Positions 36,459 through 46,338 of a stretch of 64,000 nt of DNA are shown in pieces; positions within the stretch are counted from its first letter, which is position 1, and every line of letters starts with the position of its first letter. The notes beneath the pieces are model-generated. The model was not told where the DNA came from. It worked only from the letters and a program-made list of their open reading frames with translations, and made no database searches. Source of the DNA: Ardenticatena maritima (GTDB lineage Bacteria > Chloroflexota > Anaerolineae > Ardenticatenales > Ardenticatenaceae); assembly GCF_001306175.1 (NCBI RefSeq), contig NZ_LGKN01000009.1, forward strand, positions 248,001 through 312,000, in the 5' to 3' direction. The translations under genes were made by a program, and so were the position numbers.

Positions 36459-39400
36459 ATGCGCATTACCCTGACCATCAACGGCGAGGTCAAAACGTTC
36501 GACGTTGCCCCGCACGAACGGTTGCTGTGGGTGCTCCGCCGCAATGGGTATTTTGGCGTCAAACATGGCTGTGAAACAGGCGAATGCGGTGCGTGCGCTG
36601 TCTTGCTGGACGGTCGCCCCGTGCCCTCGTGTGTGCTGTTCGCCGCCCAAGCCGACGGACACACCATCACCACCATCGAAGCCCTGGGCACACGCGACAA
36701 CCTGCACGCCCTGCAACGCGCCTTCGCCGAAGTCGGCGCGATTCAGTGCGGCTACTGCACGCCCGGCATGCTCCTCGCGGCAAAAGCCCTGCTCGACCAA
36801 ACCCTCACCCCCAGCGAAGCCGACGTGCGCGACGCTCTGAGCGGGGTGCTTTGTCGCTGTACGGGGTACGTGAAACCCGTGCAAGCGGTGTTGCTCGCCG
36901 CCGCCCGCCTGCGCGGCGAAGACCCACCCGCGCCGCCCCGTCTGCATGGGCAGCATGAATTGCCCACCTTCGACGAGGTGTTTGGCACACCGCACGCCCC
37001 CTCGCCCGCCCCATCCGCTCCCGCCGGTGGCGGCGGCGCCGACGTGCAAACGCGCACGCGCACACGCCCCTTCGTCATCACCGCCCCCGACGACCGCTGG
37101 CGCGTGGTCGGCAAGCCCGAAATCAAGGTGGACGCCATCAAACTCGCGTTGGGGAAACCCGCCTTCACGGACGATATCGAACTGCGCGGCATGCTCCACG
37201 CCAAAATTCTGCATTCCCCTGTCGCCCACGCCCGCATCAAGCGCATTGACGTGAGCAAGGCGCGCGCGTTGCCCGGCGTGCACGCTGTGCTGACCTACAA
37301 AGACATTCCGCGCGTGGTCTATTCCACCGCCGGGCAATCCGACCCCATCCCTGGTCCGCTGGACATGTTCAGCCTGGATGAAAAAGTGCGCCACGTGGGC
37401 GATCGCGTTGCGTTCGTCGCCGCCGAGACGCCCGAAATTGCCGAAGAAGCCCTGCGGCTCATCGAAGTGGAATACGAACCGTTGCCCGCCATCCTCGACC
37501 CCCGCGACGCCCTGCGCGACGACGCGCCCATCATTCACGATGAACCGGAGTATGTGCCCTTTGAAGGCTCAGACCCCCAACGCAACATCGCCGCCGCCAT
37601 TCGGATTGACATCGGCAACGTGGATGAAGGGTTCGCCGAAGCCGATTTTGTGTTTGAGGAAGAGTACGTCGTCCCGAAGGTGCAACAAGCCAGCATCGAG
37701 CCGCATGTGGTGGTCACCTGGTGGGACGAAGACGACCGGCTGGTCATTCGCACATCCACACAAGTGCCCTTCCATGTGCGCCGCATTCTTGCGCCGGTGC
37801 TGGGGCTTCCGCCCAAACGCATCCGCGTCATCAAACCGCGCATTGGCGGCGGGTTTGGCGGCAAGCAGGAAGTGCTCATCGAAGACGTCGCCGCCCATCT
37901 CACCATCGCCACCGGTCGCCCCGTGCGGCTGGAATACACACGCGAAGAAGAATTCATCGCCGCCCGTTCACGCCACCCCATGCGGGTGCGCATGAAAACC
38001 GGCGTCATGCGCGACGGCACAATCGTCGCCAACGAAATGTACCTGCTCTCCGATACGGGCGCATACGGCTGTCATGCGCTCACCGTCGCCGGCAACACCG
38101 GGCACAAAGCCATGGCGCTCTACCCCGGCAAATGGCGCGAACATCCCGACGGCTACAAATACGCCAACATTCGCTTCTACGCCGACATCGTTTACACCAA
38201 CACGCCCCCATCGGGTGCGTACCGCGGCTACGGTGTGCCGCAAGGCTTCTTGCCGCTGGAAGTGCACATGCAGCGCATCGCCCACGCGCTCGGGCTCGAC
38301 CCCATCGAATTCCGGCTGAAAAACGCGCTCAAAGCGGGCGATGAACACCCATTCAGCCGCGCATGGAGCGAAGGGCGCGAACCCCGCCCCGAAATCATCA
38401 ACACATGCGGCTTGCGCGAATGCGTGGAAGTGGGCACGCGCATGATTGACTGGCACGCCAAATACGGCAACCCCGATTGGCACACCGTGCCCGGCAAGCC
38501 CTACCTGCGGCGCGGCATCGGGCTGGCGCTCGTCATGCAGGGCACCGCCATCCCCTACCTCGACATGGGCGCCGCCAGCATCAAAATGAACGATGACGGC
38601 TCGTTCAACCTACTCGTCGGCGCAACCGACCTCGGCACCGGTTCCGACACGGTGCTGGCGCAAATGGCCGCCGAAGTGCTCGGCTGTCCGGTGGAAGATA
38701 TCCTCGTCTATTCGAGCGATACGGACTTCACGCCTTTCGACAAGGGCGCGTATGCTTCCAGCACCACCTACATCTCCGGCTACGCGGTCGTCAAAGCCGC
38801 CGAACACGCCGCCCGCCAGATCAAACGTGTCGCCGCACGGCTCATCAACCGCATGGGCGAACCTGAAATCACCCCCGACGACATCGAACTGCGCGACCGC
38901 GCCGCCTGGGCGCCCGACGGTCGCCATGTCTCGCTCGCCGACATCGCCCTGAACGCCCTGCACCACGAAGACCAGCACCAAATCATGGGCATCGCCTCGT
39001 ATGTGTCGCCCGAATCACCGCCCCCCTTCGCCGCCCAATTCGCCGAAGTGACCGTGGACACCGAAACCGGCGTTGTCCACGTGGACCGTCTGCTCATGGT
39101 GGTGGACGCCGGGCGCATCGTCAACCCGGCGACGGCGTCCGGGCAGGTGGAAGGCGGCATGACCCAGGCGCTCGGCTACGCCGTTTGCGAAGAAATGACC
39201 TACGACGCGCAAGGTGTGCCGCGCGAACGCAGTTTTGGCGATTACCACATCTTCACCGCGGATGAAATGCCCGTGCTGGAAGTCGCCTTTGTTGAAACGT
39301 TCGAGCCGTCGCACCCCTTCGGCGTCAAAGCCGTCGCCGAAATTCCCATGGACGGCGTCGCGCCGGCGGTTGTGAACGCCATCCATGACGCGGTCGGCAT

Positions 39401-39476
39401 CTGGCTGAACGAAATTCCCGCCACACCCGACCGTGTGCTGGCGGCGCTGAAACAACAACGCGCGGCGAATTCCTGA
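36459..39476 (+). CDS. Xanthine dehydrogenase-family hydroxylase: fused 2Fe-2S and molybdenum subunit
   Basis: The first 155 or so residues are a complete 2Fe-2S protein (CETGECGACAVLL with HGC before it, then CGYCTPGM and GVLCRCTGY). A Pro/Ala/Gly linker (PSPAPSAPAGGGG) follows, then a CoxL/XdhB-type molybdenum domain (IGGGFGGKQE, PSGAYRGYG, KGAYASSTTYISG) ending with AVAEIPMDGVAPAVVNAI, whose Glu is the catalytic base of the family. The 1005 residues resemble aldehyde oxidoreductase (MOP) fusions. Substrate specificity (purine, aldehyde, nicotinate, CO) is not clear. GAGGAGG precedes the start. The FAD subunit follows 42 bases later. Confidence 0.88.
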   Translation: MRITLTINGEVKTFDVAPHERLLWVLRRNGYFGVKHGCETGECGACAVLLDGRPVPSCVLFAAQADGHTITTIEALGTRDNLHALQRAFAEVGAIQCGYCTPGMLLAAKALLDQTLTPSEADVRDALSGVLCRCTGYVKPVQAVLLAAARLRGEDPPAPPRLHGQHELPTFDEVFGTPHAPSPAPSAPAGGGGADVQTRTRTRPFVITAPDDRWRVVGKPEIKVDAIKLALGKPAFTDDIELRGMLHAKILHSPVAHARIKRIDVSKARALPGVHAVLTYKDIPRVVYSTAGQSDPIPGPLDMFSLDEKVRHVGDRVAFVAAETPEIAEEALRLIEVEYEPLPAILDPRDALRDDAPIIHDEPEYVPFEGSDPQRNIAAAIRIDIGNVDEGFAEADFVFEEEYVVPKVQQASIEPHVVVTWWDEDDRLVIRTSTQVPFHVRRILAPVLGLPPKRIRVIKPRIGGGFGGKQEVLIEDVAAHLTIATGRPVRLEYTREEEFIAARSRHPMRVRMKTGVMRDGTIVANEMYLLSDTGAYGCHALTVAGNTGHKAMALYPGKWREHPDGYKYANIRFYADIVYTNTPPSGAYRGYGVPQGFLPLEVHMQRIAHALGLDPIEFRLKNALKAGDEHPFSRAWSEGREPRPEIINTCGLRECVEVGTRMIDWHAKYGNPDWHTVPGKPYLRRGIGLALVMQGTAIPYLDMGAASIKMNDDGSFNLLVGATDLGTGSDTVLAQMAAEVLGCPVEDILVYSSDTDFTPFDKGAYASSTTYISGYAVVKAAEHAARQIKRVAARLINRMGEPEITPDDIELRDRAAWAPDGRHVSLADIALNALHHEDQHQIMGIASYVSPESPPPFAAQFAEVTVDTETGVVHVDRLLMVVDAGRIVNPATASGQVEGGMTQALGYAVCEEMTYDAQGVPRERSFGDYHIFTADEMPVLEVAFVETFEPSHPFGVKAVAEIPMDGVAPAVVNAIHDAVGIWLNEIPATPDRVLAALKQQRAANS

Positions 39477-39518
39477 CCCGTGAACCATTGACAACCCACC
39501 TTTGATGAGAGGCGAACA

Positions 39519-40964
39519 ATGCGGCTCTACAAACAGTATGACGCACCCCGCACACTCGATGAAGCCCTGGCACTGCTTGCCGAACACGCGCCCCGCGCGC
39601 GCATCATCGCCGGCGGCACCGACTTGCTGGTTGAATTGGAACGCCGCCAGCGCGACCTGGACGCGGTGATTGACCTGACGCGCATTCCGGGGCTGGACAC
39701 GATTGACATTGACAACGAGGGGCGCATTCACCTGGGACCACTCGTCACGCACAATCAGGTGGCGAACAGCCGCTTGATCATCAAGCGGGCGTTTCCGCTG
39801 GCGCAAGCCGCCTGGCAAGTCGGCGCGCCGCAAATTCGCAATCGGGGCACGGTGGCGGGCAATCTCATCACGGCGTCGCCGGCGAACGACACCATCACCC
39901 CGCTCATGGCGTTGGACGCAGAGGTCACCCTGCAAAGCGCCGCACGCGGCAAGCGCACCATTCCCCTGCGCGAGTTCTACACCGGCGTGCGCCAAACCGT
40001 CATGCACCCTGACGAAATCATGGTGGACATCGCCTTCCCCGCGCTGCTGCCCAATCAGCATGGCGCGTTCGCCAAACTCGGCTTGCGCCGCGCCCAAGCC
40101 ATCTCTGTGGTCAACGTCGCCATCGTCATCACCGCCGACCGCAACGCGAGCGGCGGCATTTGCCCCCCCATCTTCGACGCACGTATCACACTTGGCGCAG
40201 TAGCACCGACCATCATTCGCGCGCCAGAAGCCGAACAAGCCCTCATCGGGCCCGACCTGAGCGATGAGCACCTGGCACACGTCGCCCAACTCGCCGCCGA
40301 AGCCGCCAGCCCCATTGACGACATCCGCGCACCAGCCGCCTATCGCCGCCACGCCGTGCGCGTGCTCACTCTGCGCCTGCTCAAAGCCCTGCGCGATGGC
40401 ACAGCCACCCGCGATTTTCCCACACGGCGCGCCAACCTCTGGACACAGCCGGGGCATCCACTCAGCCCACTCCCACCAGAACCGCCGGGCGAGGAAATTG
40501 TCGCCACCGTCAACGGGCGGCGGGTGGTGTTGTACAACACACGCGGCAAAACGTTGCTCCACGCCCTCCGCGACGCCGGGCTAACAGGCACAAAAGAAGG
40601 GTGCGGCGAGGGCGAATGCGGCGCGTGCACCGTCATGCTCGACGGTGCAGCGGTCATGAGTTGTCTTGTTCCCGCGGAACGGGCGCACGGCGCGACCATT
40701 CTCACGGTTGAAGGCATCGCCGAAGGCGAGACATTGCACCCCATTCAGCGCGCCTTCGTCACCCACGACGCGGTGCAGTGCGGCTACTGCACGCCCGGTT
40801 TTATCGTCAGCGCGTACGCCCTGTTGCAAGAAAACCCCACCCCCGCGCCTGATGAAATCCGCCAGGCGATCAGCGGCAACCTCTGCCGCTGCACAGGCTA
40901 CTACAAAATTGTGGAAGCCATCGAAGCCGTCGCCAGGGGGCTGGACGCCCCTTCGACGGCGTAA
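39519..40964 (+). CDS. Xanthine dehydrogenase-family FAD subunit fused to a second 2Fe-2S domain
   Basis: Residues 1-300 are a CoxM/XdhB-type FAD domain (RIIAGGTDLLVELE; GTVAGNLITASPANDT). Residues 325-475 are a second complete 2Fe-2S protein (KEGCGEGECGACTVMLDG, CGYCTPGF, GNLCRCTGYYK). So the operon encodes two 2Fe-2S domains, one in each protein. One may be redundant, or the second may build an alternative electron path. The FAD subunit would pass electrons to NAD or a quinone-linked partner. It ends at a strong terminator. Confidence 0.86.
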   Translation: MRLYKQYDAPRTLDEALALLAEHAPRARIIAGGTDLLVELERRQRDLDAVIDLTRIPGLDTIDIDNEGRIHLGPLVTHNQVANSRLIIKRAFPLAQAAWQVGAPQIRNRGTVAGNLITASPANDTITPLMALDAEVTLQSAARGKRTIPLREFYTGVRQTVMHPDEIMVDIAFPALLPNQHGAFAKLGLRRAQAISVVNVAIVITADRNASGGICPPIFDARITLGAVAPTIIRAPEAEQALIGPDLSDEHLAHVAQLAAEAASPIDDIRAPAAYRRHAVRVLTLRLLKALRDGTATRDFPTRRANLWTQPGHPLSPLPPEPPGEEIVATVNGRRVVLYNTRGKTLLHALRDAGLTGTKEGCGEGECGACTVMLDGAAVMSCLVPAERAHGATILTVEGIAEGETLHPIQRAFVTHDAVQCGYCTPGFIVSAYALLQENPTPAPDEIRQAISGNLCRCTGYYKIVEAIEAVARGLDAPSTA

Positions 40965-40980
40965 AAGTCAGCAGAACGCA

Positions 40981-41008
40981 AAAAGCCCGCCACAAAGCGG
41001 GCTTTTTT
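40981..41008. terminator. Bidirectional terminator after the hydroxylase genes
   Basis: AAAAGCCCGC and GCGGGCTTTTTT around a 6-base loop. It serves both the + strand hydroxylase operon and the opposing yqeB-ended operon. Confidence 0.88.
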
Positions 41009-41026
41009 CTTTCACCGCACAACGCC

Positions 41027-41854
41027 TTACGTTGCCGTCCGCTGTGTGTTCAGCCAGGTGAGCACCGCTTCAAGGACACCGCCGCCCACAGCAAGCGCCT
41101 TGTCCGAAATGGTGAAACAATGTTCGCGCACGCCGCGCGGGTCAATGTCCCCAATTTTGAGCCCGGCGGGGACCGGCGTGCCGTCGGCAATCAAGCCGCG
41201 CACCACGCCCGGAAACGGCGCATGCACCGCTTCGCCATCCACCAGCGCGACCGCCTGCCCTGCCTGCACCATGTCGCCAATCTCCACAAGCGCTTGCACC
41301 GTTCCCGCCACAGGCGCGCGCAACACCCGCTCGCGCCCATAGCCCTGCACCAGCCCCGGCGTGCCTGTGTCGGGCAGAGCCTGCCCCCGCCAGTACACAC
41401 GCCCCAGGAAGTGCCCGCGCGCCGTTTCCACCACCGCATGGCAATCCTCGCTGGCGGTAAAGCCGGGTCCCAACGCCACCACCAGCGGCGCGTCGGTTTG
41501 ATGCGTGCCCAGGTTGCGCTTCGCCATACGGGCGTCCACCAGCACGGTGGGGCGCACATGCGGAAGGGTCGCCCCTTCGGGGTCCACCAGCACGGGCACC
41601 ACACCCTCGCGCGCCAGGCGCACCGCGGTTGCCGCCGAGTCAACACGCCGGGCGTGCAGGTCTTCCACCGTAATCTCCCCTTGCAGAACAGCGGTCGCTA
41701 CGGCAACCGTTCGGCGCACCACGAGCGGGCGCGGCAATTCGAGCACCACCACCGGAAAGCCGGCGCGCACCAACCGCGCCACGGCTCCCGTCGCCAGGTC
41801 GCCGCCCCCGCGCAGGAGCACCAGCGTATCAGCAAACAAACGGGCAGGCGCCAT
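41027..41854 (-). CDS. yqeB: YqeB-type molybdenum hydroxylase maturation protein
   Basis: A 275-residue protein of the EF2563/YqeB family, which accompanies molybdenum hydroxylases, often selenium-dependent ones. It opens with VLLRGGGDLATGAVARLVRAG, has VALGPGFTA in the middle and ends with GGGVLEAVLTWL. It converges with the molybdenum hydroxylase genes, which makes a role in their maturation likely (inference). It starts 3 bases after the VanZ stop. Whether selenium is involved cannot be seen; no selD or selA is nearby. Confidence 0.78.
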   Translation of the reverse strand: MAPARLFADTLVLLRGGGDLATGAVARLVRAGFPVVVLELPRPLVVRRTVAVATAVLQGEITVEDLHARRVDSAATAVRLAREGVVPVLVDPEGATLPHVRPTVLVDARMAKRNLGTHQTDAPLVVALGPGFTASEDCHAVVETARGHFLGRVYWRGQALPDTGTPGLVQGYGRERVLRAPVAGTVQALVEIGDMVQAGQAVALVDGEAVHAPFPGVVRGLIADGTPVPAGLKIGDIDPRGVREHCFTISDKALAVGGGVLEAVLTWLNTQRTAT

Positions 41855-41857
41855 CGT

Positions 41858-42238
41858 TCACCATTCCCCTTGCCACATGCGCTTCTGCTTGCGATAGTGC
41901 ACAAACAACGCGACGCCAACCCCCAACGCATCCGCCAGCAGGTCAAGCACCGAGGGCGTGCGATTGGGGACAAACGATTGGTGCCATTCGTCGCTCACGC
42001 CATACGCGACACAGAGCAGGAACGTCGCCCAGGCGGCTTGTTGAAACGTCAGCCCTTCCGCACGCCAGGCGCGAAACGTCAGCCAGCCCAGAACCGCATA
42101 CACCAGCACATGCGCCACGTAATCGTCAACCGCATCCAACCAACCGGGGGCGTGCACCGGCACCGACGATTGGCTGGACAGGTAGAAGATGACGCCCATC
42201 CAGGCGAGCACCGGTCCCCATGTGCGCACGCGGTTCAT
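41858..42238 (-). CDS. VanZ-like membrane protein
   Basis: A 126-residue protein with four hydrophobic helices and the VanZ-family features WMGVIFYLSSQSS, YVAHVLVYAVLGWLTFRA and CVAYGVSDEWHQSFVPNRTPSVLDLLAD split across the loops. VanZ proteins are found in many bacteria with an unclear role; resistance is seen only in some. It overlaps the GlmU-like gene by 4 bases (ATGA). A longer frame to 42649 runs across that gene and is rejected. Confidence 0.8.
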   Translation of the reverse strand: MNRVRTWGPVLAWMGVIFYLSSQSSVPVHAPGWLDAVDDYVAHVLVYAVLGWLTFRAWRAEGLTFQQAAWATFLLCVAYGVSDEWHQSFVPNRTPSVLDLLADALGVGVALFVHYRKQKRMWQGEW

Positions 42239-43506
42239 GCTTCTTGCTCCACAACCGCCGCATAGCGGCGTTCTTCTCGCGTTGCGGCGAAAATGTACGT
42301 CAGCAAATCGGCTTCGGCTTGCGTGAGGGTTTTGTTGCGCCGCGCCATCACCCGCGCGGCGGTTTCCAGCGCCTGCTCCAGGCGGTATTCCACCAGGCGG
42401 CTCCCCGTTCCCCATGAAAAACTCGGCACGAATTTGGGGGGCATGGTCGCGCCGTAGAGGTTGCACGCCACGCCGAACACACTGCCCGTGTTGATGAGCA
42501 AGCCAATGCCGGTTTTGGTGTGGTCGCCGATGAAACAGCCCACAAACTGCTGACCGGTATCCACAAAGCGCCCGCTCGCCCAGACACGCACGCGGCTGTA
42601 ATTGTTCTTCAAGTCGCTGTTGGTGGTATGCGCGCCCAGATTGCACCACTCCCCAATGACGCTATGCCCCAAAAAGCCGTCGTGCTGCTTGTTGCTGTAC
42701 GCCTGGAAAATACTCGTTTCGACTTCGCCCCCGACTTTGCAGACCGGTCCAATGGTCGTGCCTTCGTAGATTTTCGCGCCAATCTTCACCCGCGAGCGCG
42801 CCCCCACCACGGCCGGCCCTTCAATAACGGCATTTGCCATCACCTGCGCGCCCGCTTCGATGATGATGGGACCATGCGTCGCATCCAGCACAACCTGCGG
42901 TGCGATGGTTGCGCCTTCGGCAACAAAAATGCGCTCAGGCGCCACAAGCACAGCGCGCTCGTGCACAGCGCCCAACAGCGTGCCCAGCGGGTAGAACGCG
43001 GCATCCGCCTCTATCTGCGCCGCATTGTGCACCACCAAATCCCAGGGCCACGCCAGCATCTCGGCGGCAATCGGCGTGGTGGGAAGATCGCCAAGCGGGT
43101 TGGGGTCGGCGTGCAAATCTTCACCCAGCGTCACCGCCGAAAGGGCGCGCAAGCGGTCAGCGCGCAGGCGCGCCGCCACAACGACGCCTTCTTCATCCAC
43201 CCACACATGCTCGTCGCCGTCCAGCGGAATGCGTTGCGCCACATCGGGCGGCGGCAACCAGCGCCCATTGATGAGGAGCACCATGCCACTTGTAGGGTGC
43301 AAGTTGACGGGTAAGCCGGTGCGTTCAGCAAGCGCCAGGGTCAAATGCGGGCGGGCGTACAGCCGGGTGGCGGGACGTCCGTAGAGCCGCTCAAATTTTT
43401 CGCGAATGGTGAAGACGCCACAACGCAACTCATAGACGGGGCGCGTCCAGGTCAGCGGCTTGAAATGCCGCGCGATTGCATCCTCGAAGAAAGCCAGTTC
43501 GGTCAT
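42235..43506 (-). CDS. GlmU-like sugar nucleotidyltransferase with left-handed beta-helix
   Basis: A 423-residue protein with the NTP_transf_4-type N-terminal domain (KPLTWTRPVYELRCGVFTI) and a C-terminal hexapeptide repeat (AEGATIAPQVVLDA, then GAQVMANAVIEGPAVVGARSR in pieces). It does not show the classical GlmU P-loop LAAGxGTRM, so it belongs to the putative sugar-nucleotide transferase group. Its place after glmS, yvcK and glmM-like genes suggests that it makes UDP-GlcNAc or a related nucleotide sugar. The start at 43506 is chosen for its AGGACG upstream; a longer frame overlaps the preceding gene. Confidence 0.75.
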   Translation of the reverse strand: MTELAFFEDAIARHFKPLTWTRPVYELRCGVFTIREKFERLYGRPATRLYARPHLTLALAERTGLPVNLHPTSGMVLLINGRWLPPPDVAQRIPLDGDEHVWVDEEGVVVAARLRADRLRALSAVTLGEDLHADPNPLGDLPTTPIAAEMLAWPWDLVVHNAAQIEADAAFYPLGTLLGAVHERAVLVAPERIFVAEGATIAPQVVLDATHGPIIIEAGAQVMANAVIEGPAVVGARSRVKIGAKIYEGTTIGPVCKVGGEVETSIFQAYSNKQHDGFLGHSVIGEWCNLGAHTTNSDLKNNYSRVRVWASGRFVDTGQQFVGCFIGDHTKTGIGLLINTGSVFGVACNLYGATMPPKFVPSFSWGTGSRLVEYRLEQALETAARVMARRNKTLTQAEADLLTYIFAATREERRYAAVVEQEA

Positions 43507-43535
43507 TGTGCACGTCCTGTCCTCGTGGGTTGTTC

Positions 43536-45035
43536 TCAGTCGCCGCGCCATTCCCCCATCAGGCGCACAATCGGTTCGGTGTTGGAGGGGCGCAGGCTCA
43601 ACCAGACATCGCCTCCATCCAGTTTGACGCCGTCTGTCAGGTCGAGGGTGGGCGCGGTTGTCGCAAGGCGTTGCACCAGCGTGCGGCTTTCGGCATCGGC
43701 GAGGGTGGTCGCAAAGCGGCGGCGGTCGGGGAGGACGCCTTCCACGCGCACGCCCTCATCATCCGCCGCGAGTGTGAGCGAACCGTCCCGACTGGCGAGG
43801 TAAACGTGCCCGTCGGAGCATTCCACGTGGGGCGGTGTCTGTTGCCAGGCGGCAAAGAGCGCGCGCACATCATCAGCGGCAATGCCGCGCGGCTCAATTT
43901 TGCGCTTGACCATACGCCATGCGGGAATCTGCGCCACCAACGCCGAAAGCGGTTCGCCTGTTTGCGCCAGCAGGCTCAGGATGAGCGCCGCCGCCGCCAT
44001 ACCATCACGCGCGAGGTGCACATCGGGCACGATAATGCCCCCGCTGCCCTCACCGCCCAACACCGCCTCGTGCGCCACAACGCCGTTCACCACGTTCATC
44101 TCGCCCACCGCGGTACGCACGACGCGCGCGTTGGGCAAGACATCTTCCAGCGCGTGGGTGGTCACCACATTCGTGACGACAACGCCGTCGCGGCGGTTCA
44201 TCAACCGCTCGCGGGCGCAGAGCACCACCGTAAACTCTTCGCTAATGGGGTCGCCCCGTTCGTCCACCAGCGCCAGGCGGTCGCCGTCGGGGTCAGCCGC
44301 CAGCCCGACATCGCATTGGGCGTTGCGCACCAACGCCGCCAATGTGCCCAGGTGTTGGGGAAGCGGTTCCGGTGGGCGGGCAAAGAAGCCGTGTTGCTCG
44401 GTATGGCAGGCGATGACTTCACACCCCAGGGCGCGGAGCATATCGCCCCAGCGCGCAGCGCCGCCGTTGCAGGCATCCAGCGCCACCCGCAAGCGCGCCC
44501 CGCGAATGGCTTCGACCGGCACAGCGTTGAGCACGGCTTGCATGTGGCGGCGGTGCGCTTCGTCGTGCCAGGGGCGCACATGGGGAATCTGCGTCAGCGG
44601 TAGCCAGACCCAGCCGGCGCGTTCCACAATCTCGTGCAGTCGCGCCCAGACATCCAGCGGAATGAAGCGCCCTTCGCCGTCCACGAATTTCAGCCCATTC
44701 CAGGGCAAGGGGTTGTGGCTCGCCGTCACCATGACACCGGCGGCAACCGTGGCATGGTGCGAAACGGTAAATTGCACGGTCGGCGTCAGGCTCAACCCCA
44801 GGTCGAGCACGGCGCACCCACTGCTGAGCAAACCGCCGCGTACCAGGTCGGCAATCATGGGGCTGGAACGCCGCCCGTCGTAGCCCAACGCCACAAGCGG
44901 GGTTCGCATGGGGCTGTTTTCGCGCACCCACGCGCCAAAGGCACGGGCATACGCCAGCACCACGTCGGGCGTCAGGTTGTCGGCTTCATCACCAATCGTG
45001 CCGCGTAAACCGGAAATGCCGAATTTGAGCGCCAT
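43536..45035 (-). CDS. glmM: Phosphoglucosamine mutase-like protein
   Basis: A 499-residue alpha-D-phosphohexomutase. It starts with FGISGLRGTIGDE, carries the active-site Ser in VMVTASHNPLPWNG, the metal loop DPDGDRLALVD, the sugar loop GEGSGGIIVPD and the phosphate loop RPSNTEPIVR. GlmM converts glucosamine-6-P to glucosamine-1-P. The position directly after glmS and yvcK supports GlmM; a phosphomannomutase is the alternative. It is slightly longer than the usual 445-455 residues. Gaps of 28-29 bases separate it from both neighbours. Confidence 0.85.
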   Translation of the reverse strand: MALKFGISGLRGTIGDEADNLTPDVVLAYARAFGAWVRENSPMRTPLVALGYDGRRSSPMIADLVRGGLLSSGCAVLDLGLSLTPTVQFTVSHHATVAAGVMVTASHNPLPWNGLKFVDGEGRFIPLDVWARLHEIVERAGWVWLPLTQIPHVRPWHDEAHRRHMQAVLNAVPVEAIRGARLRVALDACNGGAARWGDMLRALGCEVIACHTEQHGFFARPPEPLPQHLGTLAALVRNAQCDVGLAADPDGDRLALVDERGDPISEEFTVVLCARERLMNRRDGVVVTNVVTTHALEDVLPNARVVRTAVGEMNVVNGVVAHEAVLGGEGSGGIIVPDVHLARDGMAAAALILSLLAQTGEPLSALVAQIPAWRMVKRKIEPRGIAADDVRALFAAWQQTPPHVECSDGHVYLASRDGSLTLAADDEGVRVEGVLPDRRRFATTLADAESRTLVQRLATTAPTLDLTDGVKLDGGDVWLSLRPSNTEPIVRLMGEWRGD

Positions 45036-45063
45036 ACTGTTTCCCGTTGCTTGGTTGTCGTGT

Positions 45064-46335
45064 TCACACCAGTTCTTTGCGCATGATTTGCGCCAGCACG
45101 GCTTTCAAGCGGTGCGGGTCGTGGCGGGCAATCGCCATTTCGCGCATGCGAATATCGCCCGTTTCGGGGTCGCGGTAGGGAATGAGTTGCGGAGTTTCGG
45201 TAATCAAGGGGGCTGTGATCAGCACAGCACCTTCTACCAGCACGGTTTGCTCGCCTGTATCGGCAAACACCAGGCGGCTGATACCGGTCTCTTCATCACG
45301 CAGGCGTACCGGCTCCGCCCCTTCAAGGCGATATTTTTCGAGCACCTCTTCACTAATCGGCGCATCGTTGGCAATCACGTAATCCACGGTAATCTGCGCC
45401 AATTGGCGCAGCGTGGCAAGGTAGTCTTTCACCGAAAAGCCGTCTGTTTTGCCCGGTTCGGTCATAATGTTCGCCACAAATACCCGTTTCGCGCCACTGT
45501 GGTGGACGGCGCGGCGAATTTCGGGCAGGGTGAGCGTCGGCAAAATGTCGGTGTAGAGCCGCCCCGGCGCAATCACTACCAATTCGGCGTCTTGAATGGC
45601 TTTCAGCGCATCCGGGTTGACGTCGGGGGGGTAGTTGCTCAGCACATCGGCGGTCAAATTGCCGCGTGTTTCTTCCCAGACTTTGATACGGCGCACGTTG
45701 CGCGAGTAGAAAATGCGGCGAATGGCTTTTTCGCGTACATCATGCTGATTGATAGCGGTAGCGCCTTCCAGCAGGGTGCCGTCTTCCAATTCCGCCCAGA
45801 GGCTGACATGCTCACCTGTGGGGTAGAGCACTTGCTTGCCGCTCAGCCCCAATTCGTCGCGCAAGAGCGAGACAATACGCCCCCCTTCGTGAGAGGTGAG
45901 GATGACGGTCACATTCACAGGCTCATCCATGAGCAAGAAAGCGCGCACCACGGGAATCAGCCCCGTGCCGCTTCCAATCACCGCCACACGACGCCCCACC
46001 GCCTGGCGCTTGCGTTCGTAGAACAGGTCGGTCAAGCCGATATCCTCGTTCGCGTGCTCCGGCGCAAGGGTTGCCGCCATCTCATGGCTCAACGAGCGCC
46101 AGGCGTAGTAGGTGGCGGCACTGCCGGAAATCATCAAGAGAATGCCGCGCAACCAATCAGGTCCCCACGCAAACGCCTGCTTGACGCGACGGGGCACAGG
46201 CACAAAACGGCTCATGCTGTCCACAAGAAACTTGGCGCCCAATGTTGCCAGGGCAATGCCCTGCACCATCAGCGCCAAACGACGCTTGAAGCCGTATCCG
46301 GGTTTGAGGTATTCCGTCCAATTGTGTCGCTGCAT
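45064..46335 (-). CDS. yvcK: YvcK/CofD-like gluconeogenesis factor with membrane-spanning N-terminus
   Basis: The core from residue 110 is YvcK-like: VAVIGSGTGLIPVVRAFLL, where Ser replaces the first Gly of the usual GGGTG, then VIAPGRLYTDILPTL and VANIMTEPGKTDGFS. YvcK binds UDP-GlcNAc and links cell-wall precursor supply to carbon flux. The first 110 residues add about two hydrophobic segments (LALMVQGIALATLGAKFLV and LRGILLMISGSAATYYAW), so this copy should be held at the membrane. It lies between glmS (3 bases) and the glmM-like gene (28 bases), in keeping with UDP-GlcNAc sensing. Confidence 0.85.
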   Translation of the reverse strand: MQRHNWTEYLKPGYGFKRRLALMVQGIALATLGAKFLVDSMSRFVPVPRRVKQAFAWGPDWLRGILLMISGSAATYYAWRSLSHEMAATLAPEHANEDIGLTDLFYERKRQAVGRRVAVIGSGTGLIPVVRAFLLMDEPVNVTVILTSHEGGRIVSLLRDELGLSGKQVLYPTGEHVSLWAELEDGTLLEGATAINQHDVREKAIRRIFYSRNVRRIKVWEETRGNLTADVLSNYPPDVNPDALKAIQDAELVVIAPGRLYTDILPTLTLPEIRRAVHHSGAKRVFVANIMTEPGKTDGFSVKDYLATLRQLAQITVDYVIANDAPISEEVLEKYRLEGAEPVRLRDEETGISRLVFADTGEQTVLVEGAVLITAPLITETPQLIPYRDPETGDIRMREMAIARHDPHRLKAVLAQIMRKELV

Positions 46336-46338
46336 AGG

